Assembly (NCBI GenBank): GCA_903905325.1
Contig: CAIVGA010000029.1
Location: forward strand, 1 to 8,340
Direction: 5' to 3'
DNA: 8,340 nt
Source: an uncultured bacterium
GTDB taxonomy: Bacteria > Patescibacteriota > Minisyncoccia > Phycocordibacterales > PALSA-1337
Positions within the stretch are counted from its first letter, which is position 1. Each line of letters opens with the position of its first letter. Positions 1 through 4,446 of the stretch are shown here, piece by piece. A model generated the notes under the pieces. That model was not told the origin of the DNA, searched no databases, and saw only the letters and a list, made by a program, of their open reading frames with translations. The position numbers and the translations under genes are program-made.

Positions 1-440
1 TCACTTTTGGCTGGGCAAAGCCGGTTCCTTACAATCCATATAATTTGAAGAACAAGCGTAGTGGGGAATTGTTAATAGCTTTGGCTGGTCCCGTTTCAAA
101 TATAGTAGTTGCTGTCGTCTTTGGTCTTATTATTCATTTTGCGGTTTATTATCCTAGCACTTTTTTGGGCACGATTTTTAGTTCGGCAAATTTTATAGAG
201 ATTTTGATGTACATAGTGATGATAAATATTTCTTTGGCAATATTTAATCTCGTACCACTTCCTCCCCTAGATGGTTCCAAAATTCTTTTTTCAATATTTC
301 CACATCAATATGGCCGCTTGCGTATGACGCTTGAAAGATATGGTTTTGTTTTTGTACTTATAGCGGTGTTTTTCTTATGGCAATTTATAGCGCCAATTAT
401 TCCTTGGGTGTTTAGGTTGATAACTGGAATCGCTGTCTAA
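1..440 (+). CDS. M50 site-2-type membrane metalloprotease, 3' part only
   Basis: This is the C-terminal 145 residues of a membrane-embedded zinc protease; the frame is open from the left edge (first full codon at 3), so the true start and the HExxH zinc motif lie outside the window. The TTG at 45 is not a credible start, because the preceding residues (FGWAKPVPYNPYNLKN) already match the typical family stretch GWAKPVP.NP. Visible hallmarks are the ALAGPVSN segment at the start of a membrane helix and the NLVPLPPLDG motif (about 254-283), whose Asp is the third zinc ligand in this family. A hydrophobic helix follows near the C-terminus. Family members cleave transmembrane substrates such as anti-sigma factors; the short CPR versions are common and their substrates are unknown. 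The family assignment is firm, the substrate is not known. Confidence 0.93.
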   Translation, partial: TFGWAKPVPYNPYNLKNKRSGELLIALAGPVSNIVVAVVFGLIIHFAVYYPSTFLGTIFSSANFIEILMYIVMINISLAIFNLVPLPPLDGSKILFSIFPHQYGRLRMTLERYGFVFVLIAVFFLWQFIAPIIPWVFRLITGIAV

Positions 441-458
441 TAAAAGGGGCGGGGGTTT

Positions 459-489
459 AAAAAAGCGTGAATTTGGGCTGTTTTACGCT
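459..489 (-). terminator. Terminator-like hairpin facing the minus strand
   Basis: An 8-bp stem with one G-U pair (464-471 with 482-489) and a 10-base loop is followed, when read on the minus strand, by a run of Ts (complement of the A-run 459-463). Read on the plus strand there is no T-run after it, so it is a poor terminator for the M50 gene. No minus-strand gene lies upstream to be terminated, so it may block antisense transcription or may be chance. Confidence 0.3.
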
Positions 490-491
490 AA

Positions 492-524
492 TATTCACTA
501 AAACTTGACAAAAAGTAGTGAATA
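492..524. repeat. 9-bp perfect inverted repeat over the Fic promoter (operator candidate)
   Basis: TATTCACTA (492-500) and its exact reverse complement TAGTGAATA (516-524) flank a 15-base centre that contains the -35 box TTGACA. A further copy of the core GTGAAT is at 467-472, so GTGAAT/ATTCAC occurs three times (467, 493, 518) at roughly 25-base intervals. Arrays of spaced half-sites around a -35 box are typical of repressor operators. The candidate binder is the Fic protein itself through its C-terminal helix-turn-helix-like tail; that link is inference. Confidence 0.5.
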
Positions 525-533
525 GACTACACT
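505..533 (+). promoter_or_regulatory. Sigma70-type promoter of the first Fic gene
   Basis: A perfect -35 box TTGACA (505-510) is followed after exactly 17 bases by the -10 box TACACT (528-533; four of six consensus bases). The start of transcription would fall near 540, giving a leader of about 40 bases before the ATG at 580. It lies inside an inverted repeat (492-524), so a repressor bound there would cover the -35 box and much of the spacer. Confidence 0.7.
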
Positions 534-579
534 ATCAAGTGTTCGGATTCAAAGGTTAAGCTTCACGCACCAAAATACC

Positions 580-1470
580 ATGTCTGTCACCAAACCAATT
601 ATAACGAGACTGCAGAATCTCAAGAAGGAATATGAGACTCTTAAAAAAGGGAAAGAGTCGCTTTTGGTAATGGTTGATGAAGCTGAGGTGTCCGAGGCGG
701 TTTATAACTCAAATGCTATTGAGAATTCTACTCTTACGCTCAAGGAAACAGAAAAAATCCTTTTGGAAATGGAAGTGTCTAGGGAAGTTTCAGTCCGAGA
801 AGTATTTGAAGCAAAAAATCTAGCTCGAGTCGTTGCTTATATAAGAAATAAATCTCAGGAAACGGAAGTGACCAAGGAGGTTATTTTGTTTCTCCATAAT
901 ATGCTCATAAGTGGTATTAGAGATGATGTTGCTGGTCGCTTTAGAAAAGCTGGTGAATATGTACGAGTAGGTACTCATGTTGCTCCTGCCCCGGAACATG
1001 TTGAGAGGATGGTTGAAGTGCTGATTTCTGAGTATACCGGAGATATTGGTGGTTTCTTTGTTGATAAGATCGCTAGATTTCATCTTGAGTTTGAAACTAT
1101 TCATCCATTCAATGATGGTAATGGCCGTATTGGTCGCGTACTTATAAACTATCAGCTGCTAAGACTTGGTTTTCCAGGAATTATTATTCGTGATAAGGAG
1201 AAAAAAGAATACTATAGTGCTTTTCCGGCATATCGAGAAAATAAGGCAAAGAAGAAAATGGAGAAGATTCTTACTCTTGCACTCACAGAGTCTCTTTATA
1301 AAAGGATTACGTATTTAAAAGGCGAAAAGATTATTACCTTGGCAGACTATGTAAAACAAAATGGTAAGTCTGCTTCAGCCATATCGAATGCTGCTCGTCG
1401 ACAAAATATTCCAGCTTTTCGAGAAAAAGGGGTGTGGAAGATCGGGGAGGGGTTTGTTTATGGCGATTAA
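580..1470 (+). CDS. Fic-domain AMP-transferase with C-terminal HTH-like tail
   Basis: This 296-residue protein is a class II type Fic protein. Such enzymes usually transfer AMP from ATP to a hydroxyl side chain of a target protein. The active-site motif HPFNDGNGRIGR is complete at residues 175-186, with catalytic His175, the Mg-binding Asp179 and the phosphate-binding GNGR. An N-terminal inhibitory helix motif SNAIEN (residues 44-49) fits (S/T)xxxE(G/N): Glu48 would pair with the active-site Arg and keep the enzyme off, so no separate antitoxin is needed. The last ~45 residues (about 250-292) look like a DNA-binding helix-turn-helix/excisionase-like fold (YVKQNGKSASAISNAARR, then IPAFREKGVWKI). 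The start is the ATG after CCAAAATACC; no Shine-Dalgarno lies at a usable distance. It has its own promoter and a terminator at 1514, so it is monocistronic. Target proteins are unknown. Confidence 0.93.
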   Translation: MSVTKPIITRLQNLKKEYETLKKGKESLLVMVDEAEVSEAVYNSNAIENSTLTLKETEKILLEMEVSREVSVREVFEAKNLARVVAYIRNKSQETEVTKEVILFLHNMLISGIRDDVAGRFRKAGEYVRVGTHVAPAPEHVERMVEVLISEYTGDIGGFFVDKIARFHLEFETIHPFNDGNGRIGRVLINYQLLRLGFPGIIIRDKEKKEYYSAFPAYRENKAKKKMEKILTLALTESLYKRITYLKGEKIITLADYVKQNGKSASAISNAARRQNIPAFREKGVWKIGEGFVYGD

Positions 1471-1513
1471 TAATAAAGGTTCTAACTTCGTTCATCCATC
1501 TCCACTAGCACAT

Positions 1514-1541
1514 AAAACCTTGATATTTTCAGGGTTTTTTT
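1514..1541 (+). terminator. Rho-independent terminator after the first Fic gene
   Basis: A 10-bp stem with a single T-G pair (1514-1523 with 1529-1538) and a five-base loop TATTT leads into a seven-base T run (1535-1541). It lies 44 bases past the Fic stop codon and points the right way to end that transcript. Confidence 0.75.
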
Positions 1542-1605
1542 GGTTTTTGTGGCAAACGAGCTAGGTTTTTAGCCATGGGGAGGTTCGAACGTGATTTTGG
1601 CTGGG

Positions 1606-1635
1606 TTGACACAAGGGTATTGTGCATACTACTAT
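1606..1635 (+). promoter_or_regulatory. Sigma70-type promoter of the 107-residue orphan gene
   Basis: A perfect -35 box TTGACA (1606-1611) precedes the -10 candidate TACTAT (1630-1635; four of six bases) with an 18-base spacer. Transcription would start near 1642, essentially at the Shine-Dalgarno sequence, giving a very short leader. An alternative -10 slightly upstream (TACTAC, 1627) would lengthen it by three bases. Confidence 0.55.
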
Positions 1636-1641
1636 ATTTTC

Positions 1642-1651
1642 AGGAGGTGAT
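1642..1651 (+). promoter_or_regulatory. Perfect Shine-Dalgarno AGGAGGTGAT
   Basis: The ten bases AGGAGGTGAT are fully complementary to the usual 3' end of bacterial 16S rRNA, with eight bases between AGGAGG and the ATG at 1656. This fixes the start of the following gene at 1656 rather than at any of the upstream in-frame codons from 1575. No other gene in the window has such a site. Confidence 0.9.
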
Positions 1652-1655
1652 AGAT

Positions 1656-1979
1656 ATGCTTACAAAACTTCAGAAGTTAATGAGGAAGAGTCTGGGCGAG
1701 TCTTTACACGCTTTCGCTCTTCACCCAGTTGATCAGACCAATGATCGTTGGTTAGTCAGCAACGATGGTCCAATGTTTCTCTGGATGTATCCAGGAGGAG
1801 GAATTGGTTTGTATTCGATCAGTCTTGGCAAGTGGTTGGTGTTACCTGAGTGGTGTTCAGTGAGATGGACTGGCAATACCCTCAACTTTTTCGGTCGAAA
1901 TGATGAGACAATGAAATTCTCAATCACGGAAAACCGGGTTGTTGACAGGGGTGGTTGGCGGTTCTCTCCTATACCATAG
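1656..1979 (+). CDS. Unrecognised 107-residue Trp-rich protein
   Basis: I do not recognise this protein. It has 107 residues, starting at the ATG set by the perfect Shine-Dalgarno. A basic, helix-prone N-terminus (MLTKLQKLMRKSLGESLHAF) is followed by a region rich in Gly, aromatic residues and probable short beta strands. Six tryptophans are spread through it (DRW, FLW, GKW, PEW, VRW, GGW), a single Cys is present, and there is no signal peptide or membrane segment. It looks like a small cytosolic mostly-beta protein. It sits between two Fic genes but has its own promoter and a strong terminator, so it is a separate transcription unit. Strong promoter plus ideal Shine-Dalgarno suggests high expression or an origin outside the local gene style. 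A role as Fic regulator or target is possible but unsupported. Confidence 0.75.
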   Translation: MLTKLQKLMRKSLGESLHAFALHPVDQTNDRWLVSNDGPMFLWMYPGGGIGLYSISLGKWLVLPEWCSVRWTGNTLNFFGRNDETMKFSITENRVVDRGGWRFSPIP

Positions 1980-1996
1980 TGGTTACAAGGCCACTA
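1977..1996. repeat. Inverted repeat overlapping a stop codon
   Basis: TAGTGG (1977-1982, beginning with the stop TAG of the 107-residue gene) and CCACTA (1991-1996) form a perfect 6-bp inverted repeat with an 8-base loop. It sits directly ahead of the terminator at 2004 and may add a second hairpin to the mRNA 3' end. Confidence 0.45.
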
Positions 1997-2003
1997 GCAA
2001 TCT

Positions 2004-2043
2004 GAAACGGCGATTCCAGCAATGGGGTCGCCGGTTTCTTTTT
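2004..2043 (+). terminator. Strong Rho-independent terminator after the orphan gene
   Basis: A 14-bp stem (2004-2017 with 2024-2038, one bulged G at 2033 or 2034 and two G-U pairs) with the six-base loop AGCAAT is followed by five Ts (2039-2043). It begins 25 bases past the stop codon and is the strongest terminator in the window. Confidence 0.85.
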
Positions 2044-2044
2044 A

Positions 2045-2069
2045 TTAACATCATTAACATAGTTAACAT
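2045..2069. repeat. Three tandem TTAACAT repeats, 9-bp period
   Basis: TTAACAT occurs at 2045-2051, 2054-2060 and 2063-2069, each separated by two bases, so the unit is 9 bases. It sits between a terminator and the promoter region of the second Fic gene. It could be a small protein-binding array or a simple slippage product; the function is not known. Confidence 0.5.
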
Positions 2070-2136
2070 CTAATAGGGTATACCTCCAAGTACGAGGATA
2101 AAACTTCGTTCATTAATCTCCACCATTAATCCGTTG

Positions 2137-2163
2137 GTTCCTAGTAGACAGTATACTAGGAAC
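2137..2163. repeat. 10-bp perfect inverted repeat upstream of XRE-Fic
   Basis: GTTCCTAGTA (2137-2146) and TACTAGGAAC (2154-2163) are exact reverse complements separated by seven bases. No T-run follows on either strand, so this is not a terminator. Being about 20 bases upstream of the -35 candidate at 2183, it could be an activator or repressor site or a recombination site. Confidence 0.55.
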
Positions 2164-2228
2164 TTTATAAGAATTACTAATATTGCGTAACTTTATAAAG
2201 TTTGCTATTATAGCAAAGTGGCCACTTT
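2161..2228. repeat. Palindrome cluster covering the XRE-Fic promoter (operator candidate)
   Basis: Three palindromes lie almost end to end: AACTTTATAAAGTT (2189-2202, perfect 14-mer, inside the promoter spacer), TGCTA-TTA-TAGCA (2203-2215, over the -10 box) and AAAGTGGCCACTTT (2215-2228, perfect 14-mer, over the predicted transcription start). The half AACTTTATAA also occurs as a direct copy at 2161-2170, 28 bases upstream. An XRE-type repressor dimer binding here would block RNA polymerase; the obvious candidate is the gene's own N-terminal domain. The repeats are seen directly; the binding is inference. Confidence 0.6.
2183..2211 (+). promoter_or_regulatory. Promoter of the XRE-Fic gene
   Basis: TTGCGT (2183-2188) and TATTAT (2206-2211; five of six consensus bases) are separated by exactly 17 bases. 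Transcription would begin near 2217-2219, right at the GTG at 2218 and about 24 bases before the ATG at 2242. The spacer contains a perfect 14-bp palindrome. Confidence 0.55.
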
Positions 2229-2241
2229 GGCCACTAAACAC

Positions 2242-3168
2242 ATGACTATTCGTCAAAAACTAGAGATAATCCAAAATAAACTAGGACTGACACAGACTAA
2301 GTTGGCTGAAAGATTTGGTGTGTCTTTTGTTGCATTCAATAGCTGGTGGACTGGCAAATCAGTTCCTAGACCAAAGATGTTGACTGTTATAGATGAGCTC
2401 TTTTTGGAGGTGACTGGCCAGAAGGTAATTCCTACTGATCAACTAACAGCGAAAAAGGAGGTCTTGTCTACACAGTCACATCAACACAAAAGTATTATTA
2501 ATGAGATTCTTAATCACCCAGATATTCGTGACCAATTTATTCTCAAACTAACATATCACAGTAATAGCATAGAAGGGAGCACACTTACTGAACCGGACAC
2601 GGCGGCGGTTCTATTTGACAATGTTGCCTTACCTAATAAAAGTTTGACTGAACAGCTTGAAGCAAAGAACCATCAAACCGCATTGAATTATTTGTTTGAT
2701 TTTGTTTCAAAAAAAGGAAAGATCGACGAGAACTTGGTTTTAAAACTCCACAGCATCCTCATGAACGGTATTCGTCCAGATGCTGGTTCATATCGCAATC
2801 ACGGCGTTAGAATCACTGGTGTAGACTTGCCAACCGCCAATCACATGAGTATTCATAAATTAATACCGGAAGTTTTAGATCTAATCAATAATAGAACCAA
2901 AGATATTATCGCTTTGTCTGCCAGTGTTCATGCCAAATTTGAACAAATTCATCCATTTTCAGATGGCAATGGTCGCATCGGACGTCTTCTTATGAATGCC
3001 ATGCTACTTAGTGCGAATTTTTTTCCAGCAGTCATTCATCAAGAAACGAAGAGGCTTTATTACACATATTTATATAAGGCTCAGACCAAAGAGGATTATA
3101 GCCAATTAGAAAACTTTCTTTGTGATGCAGTTGGCGATGGGTTTAGGATCTTGGGACGAGTGGAATAG
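2242..3168 (+). CDS. XRE-type HTH / Fic fusion protein
   Basis: This 308-residue protein joins an N-terminal XRE-like helix-turn-helix (about residues 3-55: LGLTQTKLAERFGVSFVAFNSWWTG, where the second helix and recognition helix are clear) to a Fic domain. The Fic part has the self-inhibition motif SNSIEG at residues 107-112 and a complete active-site motif HPFSDGNGRIGR beginning with His237, so AMP transfer to a protein target is expected, kept off by the Glu111-type lock. The ATG at 2242 is chosen because it begins just before the HTH domain; the in-frame GTG at 2218 would add eight residues (MATLATKH) and would start almost exactly at the predicted transcription start as a leaderless message. 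There is no Shine-Dalgarno for either. Operator-like palindromes over its promoter suggest self-repression. It differs from the other Fic protein in the position of its DNA-binding part, so the two are not a recent duplication. Confidence 0.92.
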   Translation: MTIRQKLEIIQNKLGLTQTKLAERFGVSFVAFNSWWTGKSVPRPKMLTVIDELFLEVTGQKVIPTDQLTAKKEVLSTQSHQHKSIINEILNHPDIRDQFILKLTYHSNSIEGSTLTEPDTAAVLFDNVALPNKSLTEQLEAKNHQTALNYLFDFVSKKGKIDENLVLKLHSILMNGIRPDAGSYRNHGVRITGVDLPTANHMSIHKLIPEVLDLINNRTKDIIALSASVHAKFEQIHPFSDGNGRIGRLLMNAMLLSANFFPAVIHQETKRLYYTYLYKAQTKEDYSQLENFLCDAVGDGFRILGRVE

Positions 3169-3264
3169 ATTTGGTATGTAAACATATGCATTATTCTCCT
3201 CCAACAAAGTTCTAACGTCCTTCACAGTCCTCCAGTTTCTAGACTGTTACGCGCACTACTCTCC

Positions 3265-3294
3265 AGAGGGAATGCGGTTTCCTTTATATTTTTT
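3265..3294 (+). terminator. Weak terminator candidate after XRE-Fic
   Basis: An 8-bp stem containing two G-U pairs (3265-3272 with 3278-3285), loop TGCGG, is followed by a short AT stretch with six Ts (3289-3294). It lies about 100 bases past the stop codon. The stem is weak, so termination here is uncertain. Confidence 0.35.
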
Positions 3295-3295
3295 G

Positions 3296-3378
3296 TTATT
3301 CTTGCCACCCACCCTCTCTTGTGCTACATTACCCCCACTGCTCTATTGAGCATGTGTGTATTATCAAGGCAAGAATGA
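3296..3378. repeat. Long-spaced inverted repeat at the rpsL promoter
   Basis: ATTCTTGCC (3298-3306) and GGCAAGAAT (3368-3376) are exact reverse complements; with one G-T pair the match extends to 11 positions (3296-3306 with 3368-3378). The arms are 61 bases apart. One arm overlaps the -35 candidate and the other lies in the leader, so the pair could act as two operator sites. If transcription instead starts earlier, near the AT-rich stretch at 3285-3290, the arms would close a stem around an inner hairpin. Confidence 0.5.
3302..3330 (+). promoter_or_regulatory. Probable promoter of the rpsL-rpsG operon
   Basis: TTGCCA (3302-3307; five of six) and TACATT (3325-3330) are separated by exactly 17 bases, and the -10 box is preceded by TGC, an extended -10 element. 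Transcription would start near 3337, leaving a leader of about 170 bases before rpsL. The -35 overlaps one arm of the inverted repeat 3296-3378. Confidence 0.5.
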
Positions 3379-3506
3379 GTAATCTAGGTCGGCCGGTTCG
3401 GTAATTTACCAAACCATCTCAAGTCTTCCTCAGGTGAATAATTCAGGATTGCCATAACGAAAAGTCGCTCACGCCACAGGCTAAGCGTTTTTCACCCAAT
3501 TTATAA
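3336..3506 (+). promoter_or_regulatory. Long structured leader ahead of rpsL
   Basis: No gene is seen between 3169 and 3506. From the predicted transcription start the leader opens with a hairpin: CAC-TGCTC (3336-3343), tetraloop TATT, GAGCA-(T)-GTG (3348-3356), eight pairs with one bulge. A second hairpin is GGTT-c-GGTA (3395-3403), loop ATT, TACC-a-AACC (3407-3415). The rest shows no clear pairing and no Shine-Dalgarno before the ATG at 3507. In other bacteria the S12-S7 operon is regulated by S7 binding its own mRNA; a similar role here is a guess. Confidence 0.4.
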
Positions 3507-3929
3507 ATGCCTACAATTAACCAGTTGACCAAGTCACATCGTAAGCGCTTTAAGGCCAAGTCAAAGTCTATTGCTCTTACTCGTACTTTCAATACGATCA
3601 AAAATCGTCCAGTATTTTTCCCTGCACCATTCAAGCGTGGTGTATGTGTGAAAGTTACAACCAAGACACCAAAGAAGCCTAACTCAGCTATTCGTAAGAT
3701 TGCTCGTGTGCGTCTTACCAATGGTGTTGAAGTCACAGCTTACGTTCCAGGAATGGGACATAACCTCCAAGAGCACGCAGTGGTTTTGCTCCGTGGTGGT
3801 CGCGTCAAAGACGTCGGACTCCGCTATTCTATAGTTCGTGGAGTTTTGGACTGTGCCGGTGTTGAAGCTCGCAGAAAAGGTCGCAGCCAATATGGAAACA
3901 AGCGTCCAAAGGCCACAAAGGTTGCATAA
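3507..3929 (+). CDS. rpsL: 30S ribosomal protein S12
   Basis: This is ribosomal protein S12, which sits at the decoding centre of the small subunit and helps control accuracy. Clear signatures are the start MPTINQL, the loop TTKTPKKPNSAIRK (around residues 51-64, with the Lys equivalent to the streptomycin-contact Lys), RVRLTNGVEVTAYVPG and GHNLQEH. At 140 residues it is longer than the usual ~124, because about 13 extra residues lie between the N-terminal basic stretch and FKRGVC (around residues 24-43, ending RPVFFPAPF). The second accuracy loop reads VKDVGLRY where the family normally has VKDLPGVRY, so one residue, the conserved Pro, is missing. It is first in a two-gene operon, 46 bases before rpsG. 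There is no Shine-Dalgarno; the context is CACCCAATTTATAAATG. Confidence 0.98.
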   Translation: MPTINQLTKSHRKRFKAKSKSIALTRTFNTIKNRPVFFPAPFKRGVCVKVTTKTPKKPNSAIRKIARVRLTNGVEVTAYVPGMGHNLQEHAVVLLRGGRVKDVGLRYSIVRGVLDCAGVEARRKGRSQYGNKRPKATKVA

Positions 3930-3975
3930 TTTTGCAACGCTGACCTTTTTAAACTTTTAAATTCCCCAAAATACC

Positions 3976-4446
3976 ATGCGAAGAAAATTAAACATCAAAA
4001 GAGAATTGAAGCCTGATATAAACTATCAGTCATTGAAGTTGTCCAAATTTACAAACTATATTATGGAGTCTGGTAAGAAAAACGTCGCCAGAAAGATCGT
4101 CGCTGATTGTATGATAGAGATCAAGGATAAAGCCAAGACAGAAGCTCCTCTCGATGTCTTCGAAGCTGCGCTCAAAAACACAACTCCAGCCATGGAAGTT
4201 CGCTCACGCCGTGTCGGTGGTGCCAACTATCAGGTTCCTCGTGAAGTTCGTCCAGAACGCAAGCTCGCTTTGTCTATGAAATGGATTATCGACGCAGCTC
4301 GTAGCAAAAAAGGTAAGCCAATGCATATGAAACTCGCCGATGAGATCATTGCTGCTTCAAAGAATGAAGGTGAAGCCGTCAAGAAGCGTGAAAATGTTCA
4401 CAAAATGGCCGAAGCCAACAAGGCTTTTGCTCACTTTGCTTGGTAA
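3976..4446 (+). CDS. rpsG: 30S ribosomal protein S7
   Basis: This is ribosomal protein S7, which binds the 3' major domain of 16S rRNA and starts assembly of the 30S head. It has the normal bacterial length of 156 residues and the family segments MESGKKNVARKIV, EVRSRRVGGANYQVPREVRPERK and the C-terminal HKMAEANKAFAHFAW. The start ATG at 3976 follows CCAAAATACC, the same 10 bases found before the first Fic gene, with no Shine-Dalgarno. The expected next gene of the str operon, fusA, is absent; instead the last 16 bases overlap the 3' end of a convergent gene, and no terminator was seen between them. Confidence 0.98.
   Translation: MRRKLNIKRELKPDINYQSLKLSKFTNYIMESGKKNVARKIVADCMIEIKDKAKTEAPLDVFEAALKNTTPAMEVRSRRVGGANYQVPREVRPERKLALSMKWIIDAARSKKGKPMHMKLADEIIAASKNEGEAVKKRENVHKMAEANKAFAHFAW

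Noticed and set aside
1361..1564. Short plus-strand open frame overlapping the end of the first Fic gene
   Set aside because: It is a shadow of the Fic frame, runs through the terminator hairpin and resembles no protein.
1581..1590. AGGTTCGAAC, like a tRNA T-loop
   Set aside because: No T-stem pairing, anticodon arm or acceptor stem can be drawn around it.
1575..1655. Longer start for the 107-residue gene
   Set aside because: The upstream part covers the promoter, and the perfect Shine-Dalgarno at 1642 sets the start at 1656.
3285..3290. TATATT as -10 box for rpsL
   Set aside because: No -35 or TG extension is present, and it lies inside a terminator-like hairpin tail; the promoter at 3302-3330 fits better.
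3443..3736. Minus-strand open frame across the start of rpsL
   Set aside because: It is the complement of S12 coding sequence with no recognisable protein features.
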